Source: Pseudoclavibacter sp. Marseille-Q3772
Lineage (GTDB): Bacteria > Actinomycetota > Actinomycetes > Actinomycetales > Microbacteriaceae
DNA length: 64,000 bases
Assembly (NCBI RefSeq): GCF_916618895.1
Contig: NZ_OU745391.1
Span: forward strand, 806,001 to 870,000
Reading direction: 5' to 3'
The position numbers were made by a program, and so were the translations under genes. The notes under the pieces were generated by a model. That model did no database searches. It had not been told where the DNA came from and saw only the letters and a list, made by a program, of their open reading frames with translations. Shown piece by piece: positions 8,976 through 18,047 of this stretch. Within the stretch, counting starts at the first letter, position 1, and the number at the start of each line of letters is the position of its first letter.

Positions 8976-9007
8976 GTCCTATTTCGAGCGTCACAATTTG
9001 TCCTATT
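8973..9007. repeat. Two 11-bp direct repeats upstream of adh
   Basis: TTTGTCCTATT occurs at 8973-8983 and 8997-9007, exactly 24 bases apart, between the toxin terminator and the alcohol dehydrogenase start at 9122. The spacing is close to two helical turns, so a regulator site is possible. Confidence 0.4.
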
Positions 9008-9121
9008 CCACCAGGAACTGGCTACTTGACGGCGGGATACTGAAAGTGACTCAGGGCCACTGAGCCGCAATCGTGGCACCGAATCGCAGTGGCCGTTACG
9101 GGTCAAACGAAGGAGTCCCTC

Positions 9122-10138
9122 ATGAAGGCTGCTGTTGTTCGTAATTTCGGCGATAACCTCGACGTCAGCGAGGTAGAGCGCCCCACTCCCGGACCAAATC
9201 AACTGCTCGTCAAGCTGGTTACTTCCGGTGTTTGCCACACCGACCTGCACGCCGCTCAGGGTGACTGGCCGGTTCGCCCCGAGCCACCGTTCATCCCTGG
9301 CCACGAGGGCGTCGGTGTCGTCGAAGAAGTCGGCGAAGGCGTCGATGACGTGAAGGTTGGCGACATGGTCGGCAACGCTTGGCTGTGGAGCGCATGCGGT
9401 AAGTGTGAGTACTGCCGTAAGGGATGGGAGACCGTTTGCGATTCCGTCGTAAACGGCGGTTACACCGCCAACGGTTCGTTCAGCGAGTACATGGTCGTTG
9501 ACGCTCGTTACGCGCCACGCATCCCGGAATGGGTGGATCCGGTTGAGGCCGCTCCGATTCTGTGCGCCGGTGTCACCGTGTACAAGGCGATCAAAGAAAC
9601 CGAGGCGAAGCCCGGTCAGTGGATCGTCATCTCCGGTATCGGTGGCCTCGGTCACATCGCGGTGCAGTATGCCGTTGCGATGGGCCTGCGAGTCGTTGCC
9701 GTCGATATCGCTGACGAGAAGCTCGAGCTCGCCAAGGAACACGGCGCGGAAGCGGTCGTCAACGCGGCGACTGAGGACCCGGGCGAAAAGGTCAAAGAGA
9801 TCACCGGTGGTGGTGCGCACGGAATCGTCGTCACCGCAGTGCACCCGAAGGCGTTCAGCCAGGCAATCGCAATGTGCCGCAAGCTCGGAACCATCGTATT
9901 CGTCGGCCTGCCTCCTGGAGCCACCGAGGTGGAGATCTTCTGGGTTGTGCTGCTGCGCCTCACGATCCGCGGTTCGATCGTCGGCACCCGCCAGGATATG
10001 GAGGAGGCCCTCGACTTCTTCGCTCGCGGCAAGATTAAGCCCACGGTGGCAACCCGCAAGCTTGAAGAAATCAATGACATCTTCGACACGATGAAACAGG
10101 GCGCTATCGACGGTCGCCTCGTCATCGACTACCGCTGA
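9122..10138 (+). CDS. adhA: Zinc-dependent alcohol dehydrogenase
   Basis: 338 residues from ATG 9122, behind GAAGGAG. Medium-chain dehydrogenase fold: catalytic zinc residues in GVCHTDLHAAQGDW and GHEGVG plus the distal Cys of ILCAGVTVY, structural zinc site CGKCEYCRKGWETVC (C-x2-C-x2-C-x7-C), and the NAD-binding ISGIGGLGHIAVQYA in the Rossmann domain. It resembles AdhP/AdhT ethanol-type enzymes that oxidise short primary alcohols with NAD+; the substrate is not decided by sequence. Single-gene unit between the toxin terminator and a strong hairpin that it shares with the convergent permease. Confidence 0.93.
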   Translation: MKAAVVRNFGDNLDVSEVERPTPGPNQLLVKLVTSGVCHTDLHAAQGDWPVRPEPPFIPGHEGVGVVEEVGEGVDDVKVGDMVGNAWLWSACGKCEYCRKGWETVCDSVVNGGYTANGSFSEYMVVDARYAPRIPEWVDPVEAAPILCAGVTVYKAIKETEAKPGQWIVISGIGGLGHIAVQYAVAMGLRVVAVDIADEKLELAKEHGAEAVVNAATEDPGEKVKEITGGGAHGIVVTAVHPKAFSQAIAMCRKLGTIVFVGLPPGATEVEIFWVVLLRLTIRGSIVGTRQDMEEALDFFARGKIKPTVATRKLEEINDIFDTMKQGAIDGRLVIDYR

Positions 10139-10187
10139 TAACACCTCGCCAATCAAGGCGAGAGAACACAAACGGGATAGCACCTGG

Positions 10188-10228
10188 AACGGGGTTGAGT
10201 CCGGCAGGTGGCCGGGCGCAACCCCGTT
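10188..10228. terminator. Bidirectional hairpin between adhA and the purine permease
   Basis: AACGGGGTTG (10188-10197) pairs perfectly with CAACCCCGTT (10219-10228); the loop contains a smaller CCGG stem. A weaker 6-bp hairpin (10145-10150 with 10157-10162) precedes it. The genes on both sides converge on it. Confidence 0.7.
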
Positions 10229-10293
10229 GGCGTTGAGTGGGTCTGTGCCGGTATCTGTGCGGGCCGTGACCGGATGCATCCGGTCGCCATGAC

Positions 10294-11760
10294 CTACCCG
10301 AATACGGCCTCGAATCCAGCTCGGCCAAAGTACAGCGCGAATCCAGCGCTCACGAGCCAAAGCAGCCAGTGCACCTGTTTGCCGCGCCCAGTTGCGGTGT
10401 GTAGGAACACCCAAGACAGGAACCCGACGCCAATACCATTGGCGATGGAATAGGTCAGCGGCATCGTCGTGATGCAAAGGAATGCCGGGAGCGCGACCGC
10501 TAGATCGTTCCAGTCGATTTGGGCTACCTGCGCCATCATCATGGCGCCAACGATGACCAGTGCCGCTGCGCCAACTTCCATCGGCACGATCACGGCCAGC
10601 GGTGTAAAGAACATCGCGATGAGGAATAGTCCTCCGGTCACCACCGAAGCAAGTCCCGTGCGTGCCCCTTCGCCGATACCGGCAGCCGAGTCCACGAACA
10701 CGGTATTCGACGAGCTCGAAGTGGCACCACCAACGACCGCGCCGAGACCCTCAACGACAAATGCGTGCCGGATGCGCGGAAAATTGCCGTGTTCATCCGC
10801 GAGCTTGGCGCTGCGAGCCAAGCCGGTCATTGCACCCATCGCATCGAAGAAGTTCATGAACACGAGCGTCAACAGCAGCATGGTTGCTGCCGCCGGGCCA
10901 AGTCGCGTGAATGCGCCGGCAAGGTCGAATGCGCCGACCAAGCCAAAGTCAGGAAGCGACACGATCTGTTCTGGCAGCTGCGGTACGGTGAGGTTCCAAC
11001 CCGCCGGATTATCTGGCCCGCCGGGACCCAATCGCAGCAGCTGCTCGAGGATAATTGACCCGATCGTGCCGACCACGATGCCAATCAGGATGGCACCGGG
11101 CACCTTGCGAATAAGCAGCACGCCCACCAGCAGCAGTGTCAGCACAAACACCACAGTTGGCAGCGAGGTGATCGAACCGCCAATACCCAATTGCACGGGT
11201 GGGCCACCCTCGGTGCGGGTAACGAAGCCGGCGTTCACCATCCCGATGAATGCGATGAAGAACCCGATGCCGACAGTGGTGGCAGTCTTCAGCGCATCCG
11301 GGATGGCCGCAAAGATCGCGGTGCGTGCGCCGGTGACCGCCAACAGTACGATCACGAGACCGTTGAGCAGCACCAGCCCCATTGCCTCGGCCCAGGTGAC
11401 CTGGTGCACCATAGAGACCGCAAGGAACGAGTTGATACCGAGTCCTGCTGCCAAGGCAAACGGTAGGTTCGCGACCACGCCAAACAACAGTGTCAGCACA
11501 CCGGCAGCAAGTGCCGTCGCAGAAGCGACTTGCACGGCATCAAGCGCGTGTCCGGTCACGTCGGCCGACGCTTCGCCCGCCAGGATGAGCGGGTTCAAAA
11601 TCAGGATGTACGAGATGGTGACGAATGTCACCAGACCGCCGCGCACCTCGCGCCCCAGCGTCGTGCCGCGCTCGGTGAGGTGAAACAGACGATCCAGCAG
11701 GGCTGGTGTGGATGCATCCGAGCCGTTGGTCGATTTCGTTGCAGTTGGCGAGTTACTCAC
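10294..11760 (-). CDS. NCS2/AzgA-type purine permease
   Basis: 488-residue polytopic membrane protein of the nucleobase-cation symporter-2 superfamily, AzgA/PbuG branch (uptake of adenine, guanine or hypoxanthine with protons). Seen: the N-terminal GGLVTFVTISYILILNPLIL, the short-helix motif FALAAGLGINSFLAV in TM3, FMNFFDAMGAMTGLAR in TM8, and GATSSSSNTVFVDSAAGIGEGARTGL, which is diagnostic for this branch (TSSSNTTYIESAAGV in relatives). About 12-14 hydrophobic segments. It is divergent from valS. The particular purine cannot be told from sequence. Confidence 0.9.
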   Translation of the reverse strand: MSNSPTATKSTNGSDASTPALLDRLFHLTERGTTLGREVRGGLVTFVTISYILILNPLILAGEASADVTGHALDAVQVASATALAAGVLTLLFGVVANLPFALAAGLGINSFLAVSMVHQVTWAEAMGLVLLNGLVIVLLAVTGARTAIFAAIPDALKTATTVGIGFFIAFIGMVNAGFVTRTEGGPPVQLGIGGSITSLPTVVFVLTLLLVGVLLIRKVPGAILIGIVVGTIGSIILEQLLRLGPGGPDNPAGWNLTVPQLPEQIVSLPDFGLVGAFDLAGAFTRLGPAAATMLLLTLVFMNFFDAMGAMTGLARSAKLADEHGNFPRIRHAFVVEGLGAVVGGATSSSSNTVFVDSAAGIGEGARTGLASVVTGGLFLIAMFFTPLAVIVPMEVGAAALVIVGAMMMAQVAQIDWNDLAVALPAFLCITTMPLTYSIANGIGVGFLSWVFLHTATGRGKQVHWLLWLVSAGFALYFGRAGFEAVFG

Positions 11761-11918
11761 CCGAATACCCTAGTTGGCTTCGCGCGTGTTCCTCGCCTGT
11801 GCCATTGACGCGCGTCGGGCGGCTGCCATTGCTAGGTGTTTGCTGTGGAGTTCGGTATTGTTCGAAGTTGGAATTAAGGCACCTCATGACTCGGTGCCGC
11901 TCATAGCGAAAGGTAGCG

Positions 11919-14507
11919 ATGACCAACGCAAACATCCCCGACCGCCCGGCCCTTGAAGGACTCGAGTCAAAGTGGGGTGAAGCCTGGCAGGAACAGGGCA
12001 CCTACGCCTTCCGACGCGACGGAGCCACGCGCGAAACCGTCTATTCCGTCGACACTCCCCCGCCAACCGCATCCGGTTCGCTGCACATCGGCCACGTGTT
12101 CTCGTACACCCACACCGATGTCGTCGCCCGCTACCAGCGCATGCAGGGCAAGCACGTGTTTTACCCGATGGGCTGGGACGACAACGGTCTCCCGACCGAG
12201 CGCCGGGTACAGAACTACTACGGTGTCCGCTGCGATCCCACCCTCCCCTACGTCGAAAACTTTGTTCCCCCGCACGAGGGCGGCGACGGCAAGTCGATCA
12301 AGGCTGCCGACCAGCAGCCGATTTCGCGCGAGAACTTCATCGAACTGTGCCTGAAGCTCTCCGAGGAAGACGAGCGCGCCTTCGAAGCACTGTGGCGCCA
12401 GCTCGGCCTCTCGGTCGACTGGACACAGACCTACCGAACCATCGACGCGAACTCCCGCCGCGCATCCCAGCTCGCCTTCATCCGCAACTACGAACGTGGC
12501 GAGGCCTACCAGGACATGGCACCAACGCTGTGGGATGTGACCTTCCGTACCGCCGTTGCACAGGCAGAACTCGAAGATCGCGAGCAGCCGGGCGCCTACC
12601 ACAAGTTGGCCTTCCACGGCGAGAACGACGATGTGGTGATCGAAACCACCCGCCCTGAGCTGCTACCCGCCTGCGTGGCACTGGTCGCGCATCCTGACGA
12701 TGAGCGCTACCAGCCACTGTTCGGGCAGACCGTGCGCACCCCGCTTTTCGACGTTGAGGTTCCGGTCGTCTCCCACCCGCTGGCCCAGCCAGACAAGGGC
12801 TCCGGTATTGCGATGATCTGTACCTTCGGTGACGTCACCGACGTGATCTGGTGGCGCGAACTGCGCCTGCCAAACCGATCGATCCTGGGCGAAGACGGCC
12901 GCATCCTGCCCGAGGCACCCGAGGTCATTACCAGCGAATCGGGTCGCGAGATCTACGCCCAGATGGCAGGGAAGACCGTGTTCTCAGCCAAGAAGGTGGT
13001 TGTCGAAGCGCTCACGGCATCGGGCGAACTGCTCGAAGAGCCACGCAACATCACCCACCCGGTCAAGTTCTTCGAGAAGGGCGACAAGCCGCTCGAGATC
13101 GTCTCCACTCGCCAGTGGTACGTGCGCAACGGCGCCAACGATGAGGCGCTGCGCGAAGAACTGCTCAAACGCGGTGAAGAACTCAAGTTCTGGCCAGACT
13201 TCATGCGTGTCCGCTATGAAAATTGGGTCAAGGGCCTTGCCGGAGACTGGCTGATCTCGCGTCAGCGCTACTTCGGTGTACCGATCCCCGTGTGGTACCC
13301 GATCGATGCCGATGGCGTCACCCAGTACGATTCCCCCATCGTCCCCAGTGAATCGCAGCTCCCGGTTGATCCGTCATCGGATGCGCCCAGCGGCTTCGAC
13401 GAGTCGCAGCGCGGTCAAGCGGGTGGTTTCGAAGGCGAGCTCGACGTCATGGACACCTGGATGACCTCATCGCTGACCCCGCAGCTCGCGGGCGGTTGGG
13501 AACGCGACCCGGAGCTGTTCGATCTTGTGTACCCGTTCGATGTGCGACCACAGGGCCAGGACATTATCCGTACCTGGCTGTTCTCAACGCTGCTGCGCAG
13601 CCAGCTCGAAGCCGGCACATTGCCGTGGAAGCACGCGACGATCTCCGGCTTCATCGTCGACCCGGACCGCAAGAAGATGTCGAAGTCGAAGGGGAACGTG
13701 GTCACCCCGGCTGGCCTATTGGATCAGCACGGTTCGGATGCGGTCCGCTATTGGGCAGCGTCCAGCCGTCTCGGGACCGACGCAGCGTTCGACCCGCAGC
13801 GCCCCACCCAGATCAAGATCGGCCGCCGGCTCGCGATCAAGGTACTCAACGCCACCAAGCTCGTGCTCGGTTTTGATGCCAGCGGCGCCGATGCCTCGGC
13901 GATCACCAACCCGCTCGACCTGGCCATGCTCGCGGCCCTTCGCGAAGTCGTCGCGCAGGCCACCGAAGCCTTCGACGAGTTCAACCACGCACGCGCCCTG
14001 GAAGTCACCGAGTCCTTCTTCTGGACGTTCTGTGATGACTACCTCGAACTAGTCAAGGAGCGTGCCTACGGCGAGGATCAGGCAGCACGCGCATCCACGG
14101 TCGCCGCTATGCGTACCGCAGTAAACGTACTCGCCCGCTGCTTCGCACCGTTCATCCCCTTCGCTACCGAAGAGGTGTGGTCGTGGTGGCAGGACGGTTC
14201 GGTGCACACCGCCAGCTGGCCCTCGGTCACCGAACTGCCCGAGCACGGCGACGCGAAGGCTCTGGAATTCGCATCCGAAGCGCTCACCAGCATCCGCGGT
14301 GTCAAAACCGAGGCGAAGGTGTCCCAGAAGACCCCGCTCCTGCAGGCAACGATCGCAGCTCCCGAAGCCGACCACGAATTGCTACACGCAATTGCCACGG
14401 ACCTGTGTGCTGTGGGTCGTATCGAGTCGCTGAGCATCATCGCCGGCGATGCGCTCGCGGTAACCGAGTCGGTTCTCGGTGAGCCTCCGGTCAAACCCAA
14501 GAAGTAG
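11919..14507 (+). CDS. valS: Valyl-tRNA synthetase
   Basis: Charges tRNA-Val. 862 residues, class I synthetase: the HIGH motif is visible as SLHIGHVFSYTHTD near residue 57, the editing (CP1) domain follows (ETTRPELLPACVALVAHPDD), WYVRNG and WLISRQRYFG flank the return to the catalytic fold, and KKMSKSKGN is near residue 587. The C-terminal anticodon-binding helical domain is present, while the long coiled-coil tail of many ValRS proteins is short or missing, as in the archaeal-like ValRS subgroup of some actinobacteria. Forms an operon with the small gene that starts four bases after its stop. Confidence 0.97.
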   Translation: MTNANIPDRPALEGLESKWGEAWQEQGTYAFRRDGATRETVYSVDTPPPTASGSLHIGHVFSYTHTDVVARYQRMQGKHVFYPMGWDDNGLPTERRVQNYYGVRCDPTLPYVENFVPPHEGGDGKSIKAADQQPISRENFIELCLKLSEEDERAFEALWRQLGLSVDWTQTYRTIDANSRRASQLAFIRNYERGEAYQDMAPTLWDVTFRTAVAQAELEDREQPGAYHKLAFHGENDDVVIETTRPELLPACVALVAHPDDERYQPLFGQTVRTPLFDVEVPVVSHPLAQPDKGSGIAMICTFGDVTDVIWWRELRLPNRSILGEDGRILPEAPEVITSESGREIYAQMAGKTVFSAKKVVVEALTASGELLEEPRNITHPVKFFEKGDKPLEIVSTRQWYVRNGANDEALREELLKRGEELKFWPDFMRVRYENWVKGLAGDWLISRQRYFGVPIPVWYPIDADGVTQYDSPIVPSESQLPVDPSSDAPSGFDESQRGQAGGFEGELDVMDTWMTSSLTPQLAGGWERDPELFDLVYPFDVRPQGQDIIRTWLFSTLLRSQLEAGTLPWKHATISGFIVDPDRKKMSKSKGNVVTPAGLLDQHGSDAVRYWAASSRLGTDAAFDPQRPTQIKIGRRLAIKVLNATKLVLGFDASGADASAITNPLDLAMLAALREVVAQATEAFDEFNHARALEVTESFFWTFCDDYLELVKERAYGEDQAARASTVAAMRTAVNVLARCFAPFIPFATEEVWSWWQDGSVHTASWPSVTELPEHGDAKALEFASEALTSIRGVKTEAKVSQKTPLLQATIAAPEADHELLHAIATDLCAVGRIESLSIIAGDALAVTESVLGEPPVKPKK

Positions 14508-14511
14508 CAGC

Positions 14512-14769
14512 ATGCAAATCGGTACCCATTGGCAGGTCGCGACGACCCCACCGCAAACGCTGCCGGCCAGTGTGCGCGATGCGATCCATGAGGTCGAAAC
14601 CGAGCTGCCCGCATCCGATTGGTGGACCCTCACCTGGCTCGAGGGTCGCCCCGTAGTCACCAGCGATTCGGGGGTTCAGCTCAGTGTGGATGCATCCGGT
14701 CACGTTTCGCGTGGCGCCGCCGGGATGCCTGATCTCGGTGACGAGGACGACGACTGGTTGGGCGCATAG
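14512..14769 (+). CDS. Small acidic-tailed protein in the valS operon
   Basis: 85 residues beginning MQIGTHWQVATTPPQTLPAS and ending in an acidic tail (DLGDEDDDWLGA). Predicted soluble, with no signal and an SDWWTLTWLEGRPVV core rich in Trp. The ATG lies four bases after the valS stop, so translation is probably coupled. A strong terminator follows. No family is recognised; a role linked to valS is only suggested by the arrangement. Confidence 0.7.
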   Translation: MQIGTHWQVATTPPQTLPASVRDAIHEVETELPASDWWTLTWLEGRPVVTSDSGVQLSVDASGHVSRGAAGMPDLGDEDDDWLGA

Positions 14770-14815
14770 CTCCTTTACGCCTGCATGTAAGTAGTGACGG
14801 TTTACCACTAGAAAT

Positions 14816-14852
14816 AGTATTGGGCGGCATCATCGCGATGCCGCCCAATACT
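14816..14852. terminator. Strong bidirectional terminator
   Basis: A perfect 16-bp stem (14816-14831 with 14837-14852, core TTGGGCGGCATC) with a 5-base loop. A-rich on the left and T-containing on the right, so it can serve both the valS unit and the convergent lipoprotein gene. Confidence 0.85.
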
Positions 14853-14873
14853 TTGTCGGTTGTTGATGCTCGA

Positions 14874-15575
14874 CTAGATCGAGCTACTGCAGGTCGCCGT
14901 AATCTCGAAGTCAACCGGTTCTTGGAAGTTCAACGGTGCCTGGCCCTTGACCTGAAGGTTCTTGCCATCAAACTTCGCATCAACCTTGCCTTCTGAGCTG
15001 ACGGATGACCAATACACCGCATCCCCAGTGGTCGAGCCGAGCGATTCCGAAATCATGATGGTGCTTGGTTTGTCGCCCTCAAACATCACCAAGAATCCTG
15101 GGCCGTCAGCCGTTGGATCAGTCGTGTTCTCGGTGCCCGAAATGGTCGCATTTTCGCCGGTAAGACAGGTTACGCGCCAATCAACCTTGGACAGGTCGGT
15201 CTTGCCAAAGCGAACGGTGCCTGCTGAACCGTCGGATCCGCTGCCGCCGCCTGAACCGCCGCCGCCATAGGGGTCGGTGGGTGAAACGCCACCGCCGCCA
15301 TAGGGGTCGGTGGGTGAAACGCCACCACCGCCACCGAATGGGTCCTCGGTCGGCTCGGTTCCGCCTCCTCCGAACGGTGGCTGCTCTCCGCCTTCGCCGC
15401 CGATACCGAAGGGAAGACCGCCACCGCCGCCCTCGTTGCCGCCGTTCCCCTTGGGTTTTTCACGCTTCGGCTCGCTTTGGGGCACTTCCTTGTCGGCACA
15501 AGCAGCCAGGCCACCCAACGCAATGGGGACAATGGCAGCCAGCGACGCCACCTTCAACAGAAGCTTATTGTTCAC
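14874..15575 (-). CDS. LpqH-like lipoprotein with Gly/Pro-rich linker
   Basis: 233 residues with signal MNNKLLLKVASLAAIVPIAL and lipobox LAAC. After the lipidated Cys comes a ~95-residue low-complexity linker of Gly, Pro, Asp and Tyr including two tandem GGGGVSPTDPY units (33-bp DNA repeats, 15265-15330). The C-terminal ~115 residues form a beta-rich domain with a Cys pair (VTCLTGENATI and TATCSSSI), spacing like the mycobacterial 19-kDa antigen LpqH. The linker probably carries the domain through the cell wall. Next to a second protein of the same design (15754-16449). Function unknown; family suggestion is by pattern, not by search. Confidence 0.75.
   Translation of the reverse strand: MNNKLLLKVASLAAIVPIALGGLAACADKEVPQSEPKREKPKGNGGNEGGGGGLPFGIGGEGGEQPPFGGGGTEPTEDPFGGGGGVSPTDPYGGGGVSPTDPYGGGGSGGGSGSDGSAGTVRFGKTDLSKVDWRVTCLTGENATISGTENTTDPTADGPGFLVMFEGDKPSTIMISESLGSTTGDAVYWSSVSSEGKVDAKFDGKNLQVKGQAPLNFQEPVDFEITATCSSSI
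15265..15330 (-). repeat. Two 33-bp tandem repeats inside the lipoprotein gene
   Basis: Units 15265-15297 and 15298-15330 differ at one base and encode the 11-residue GGGGVSPTDPY linker unit twice. Such units can expand or contract by slippage and change linker length. Confidence 0.9.
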
Positions 15576-15753
15576 AGTGAGCTACCTCTCCTCGGAAAGT
15601 GCGGATTCCATTCGGTTGAATACTGCCATCCTATTCCTAGGATCCTGCATGTAAATCGCCCCCAAGGAGCATTAAGACACATTCAACCGATGTACCTCGA
15701 CCGCACAACCGCTGCGCATCTAGCAGCCCACGTCCAGGCAGCCGATCGGCACG

Positions 15754-16449
15754 TTAGAGCTTGCAGTAAACCTCAAACTGATATGAGGTCGTTCCGCTCG
15801 AACCGGCTTTGGACTTATCAACATCGGGCCCGTAGGCAGTGCCGCCGCCGTTTGATTTCACGACACCGTCCAGAATCGTCAGCGAGCCATTACCCTGCTT
15901 GCTGCCGGGAGTAACCGTCAGACCGCTACGAGATTGCAGCCCCTCCCCTTTACGGCCGGCAGTAAACGTGAACGAGCTCATCTGTTCGCCAGAGCCCAGC
16001 AGCACGACAGTAAAGTTGTGGTCTCCATCGGATGCGGATGCGATCACCGAGAGATTCTGGTCGCCAACCCCAGAGCAGCTCACCTGCCAGTCCAGGTCAG
16101 AGTGGTCGTCGTTACCGACAGCAAGCGTGATCAGCTCTGATTCTCGCGCTGTCGGCGAGGTGCTCGGACGAGACGGGGCTTCGCTACCGTCGGGTCGCGC
16201 CACGCCACCGAACGGGTCTTCGGGTTCTGGGGTAGCGGGCGGTTCGGCAGCGGTGGGTTCCGCTTCCGATGTGCTTCCCGGCATTGGTGACTCAACGCAT
16301 CCTGCCATCACCCCAACAGCCACGAGTGCCGCAGCCACGGCCATCGCCCCGCGTCGTACAACGCGCGAGGAACTTGCCGAGTCAGCCCCATCCGTCGACG
16401 CGGATGCACGCGTCCAGGGTGTAGCGAAGCGTTCCGGTAGCAATGGCAA
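15754..16449 (-). CDS. Second LpqH-like lipoprotein
   Basis: 231 residues. A basic N-terminal stretch leads to the membrane segment (GAMAVAAALVAVGVMAGC) with lipobox MAGC. The n-region before it is unusually long (~45 residues), so an internal start is possible. A Pro/Glu/Ser/Thr linker (TAAEPPATPEPEDPFGG) is followed by a beta-rich domain containing LDWQVSCSGVG and a final FEVYCKL, giving the same Cys spacing as the neighbour at 14874-15575. The two are tandem paralogues separated by 178 bases. Extracytoplasmic; function unknown. Confidence 0.7.
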   Translation of the reverse strand: MPLLPERFATPWTRASASTDGADSASSSRVVRRGAMAVAAALVAVGVMAGCVESPMPGSTSEAEPTAAEPPATPEPEDPFGGVARPDGSEAPSRPSTSPTARESELITLAVGNDDHSDLDWQVSCSGVGDQNLSVIASASDGDHNFTVVLLGSGEQMSSFTFTAGRKGEGLQSRSGLTVTPGSKQGNGSLTILDGVVKSNGGGTAYGPDVDKSKAGSSGTTSYQFEVYCKL

Positions 16450-16577
16450 TGTAATCCCGCCGACAGTCTGAGTGATGGTTTGACGTTAGGCGCCCGGTTT
16501 CTGAGCGCACTCGTTCGTCATTTTACGGGGTGCTTGGCGCATGTCCCACCATGCCAGCGATGGATTTATCGGTTGAC

Positions 16578-17870
16578 CTACGCGGTTTTCTCGCCGCGCA
16601 CCGGTTGAGCGGGCTTCGGAACCAGGTTTGGCGCCGCGTTTTCACGCACCACCTCGGCGGTGATCTCGACCCGGGCAATGTCATCCCGTGACGGCACATC
16701 AAACATGATCGGGCCGAGCACTTCCTCGAGAATGGCCCGCAGGCCACGAGCGCCGGTCTTACGCTCGACGGCGTGAGCGGCAATCGCCCGCAGCGCTTCG
16801 TCATCGAAATGGAGCTCGACCCCATCCATCTCGAACATCTTCTTGTACTGCTTGATCAGTGCATTGCACGGCTCGACAAGGATGCGAACGAGCGCGTCTT
16901 CATCAAGCGGTTCGACGTTCGTGATTACCGGAAGACGGCCGATGAACTCGGGGATCAGCCCAAATTTGTGTAAGTCCTCGGGTTCCACATCGGCGAACAC
17001 GTCCTCGATCGCATGCGGTGAGTGCAAGGGCGATCCGAATCCGATTCCCTTACGGCCCGCACGAGAGGCAATGATTTCTTCGAGCCCGGCGAACGCACCC
17101 GCACAGATGAACAGTACGTTCGTCGTGTCGATTTCGATGAACTCCTGTTGCGGATGCTTACGGCCGCCCTGCGGAGGCACGGAGGCGGTGGTACCTTCAA
17201 TGATTTTGAGAAGTGCCTGCTGCACGCCCTCACCCGATACATCGCGGGTGATCGACGGGTTCTCTGCCTTGCGCGCAATCTTGTCGATCTCGTCGATGTA
17301 GACGATGCCGGTCTCTGCGCGCTTCACGTCGTAGTCTGCGGCCTGCAGCAGTTTCAGCAGAATGTTTTCGACATCTTCACCCACATAACCGGCCTCGGTG
17401 AGCGAGGTCGCATCAGCGACTGCGAACGGGACGTTCAAGCGACGGGCAAGCGACTGGGCAAGGTAGGTCTTCCCCGTACCGGTCGGGCCAATGAGCAGGA
17501 TGTTGGACTTTGCGATTTCGACATCGTCGTCGTTTTCGTCGTCATCACGAACAGCCGTGAGTTCTTGGCCAACGCGGATGCGTTTGTAGTGGTTGTACAC
17601 CGCGACCGATAGCGCGCGCTTGGCCGCATCCTGCCCGACCACGTACTGTTCCAGGAACTCGTAGATTTCGCGCGGCTTGGGGAGGTCGAACTCCGACACT
17701 TCCTCGTTGTGCTCGTTCGCGAGACGCTCTCGGATGATTTCATTGCACAGCTCGATGCACTCATCGCAGATGTACACGCCCGGGCCCGCGATCAGTTGCT
17801 TGACCTGCTTTTGGCTTTTTCCGCAGAATGAGCACTTCAGCAGATCGCCGCTTTCACCAATGCGTGCCAT
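16578..17870 (-). CDS. clpX: ClpX, ATPase subunit of the Clp protease
   Basis: 430 residues. The N-terminal zinc-binding domain has CSFCGKSQ and CDECIELC (four Cys), used for substrate and adaptor binding. The AAA+ core shows Walker [13 protein letters not shown], Walker [14 protein letters not shown], sensor region [15 protein letters not shown] and the EFIGRLP pore/sensor block. It unfolds tagged proteins and feeds ClpP1P2. In related genomes it usually directly follows clpP2; here it is separated from clpP (23964-25294) by the heme-uptake cluster and transcribed in the same direction. The 177 bases upstream (17871-18047) show no gene. Confidence 0.97.
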   Translation of the reverse strand: MARIGESGDLLKCSFCGKSQKQVKQLIAGPGVYICDECIELCNEIIRERLANEHNEEVSEFDLPKPREIYEFLEQYVVGQDAAKRALSVAVYNHYKRIRVGQELTAVRDDDENDDDVEIAKSNILLIGPTGTGKTYLAQSLARRLNVPFAVADATSLTEAGYVGEDVENILLKLLQAADYDVKRAETGIVYIDEIDKIARKAENPSITRDVSGEGVQQALLKIIEGTTASVPPQGGRKHPQQEFIEIDTTNVLFICAGAFAGLEEIIASRAGRKGIGFGSPLHSPHAIEDVFADVEPEDLHKFGLIPEFIGRLPVITNVEPLDEDALVRILVEPCNALIKQYKKMFEMDGVELHFDDEALRAIAAHAVERKTGARGLRAILEEVLGPIMFDVPSRDDIARVEITAEVVRENAAPNLVPKPAQPVRGEKTA

Positions 17871-18047
17871 GCGTCCCTCTCTGAGCTGTGCTCAGTCGTG
17901 CAAAGTGTTGGATGCGTTGCCTCCGGTGTGGGTACCGGATACGTGCGCGCATCCACAGTATCCCCAGCATCGTCAAAATACGTGTAGCACCCGCCAAACC
18001 GAGGTTCTCGTGCTCCGAAATGGGCATAGGTTGACCATCACTCTGCC

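Noticed and set aside
8939..10477. Long open frame antisense to adhA (512 codons)
   Set aside because: Crosses two terminators and the real adhA gene; composition is that of a reverse-strand shadow.
11761..11918. T-box riboswitch before valS
   Set aside because: The 158-base gap shows no T-box sequence or terminator hairpin pattern that I can recognise.
15241..15330. Tandem repeats as a possible CRISPR array
   Set aside because: Only two units, no spacers, and they keep the lipoprotein reading frame.
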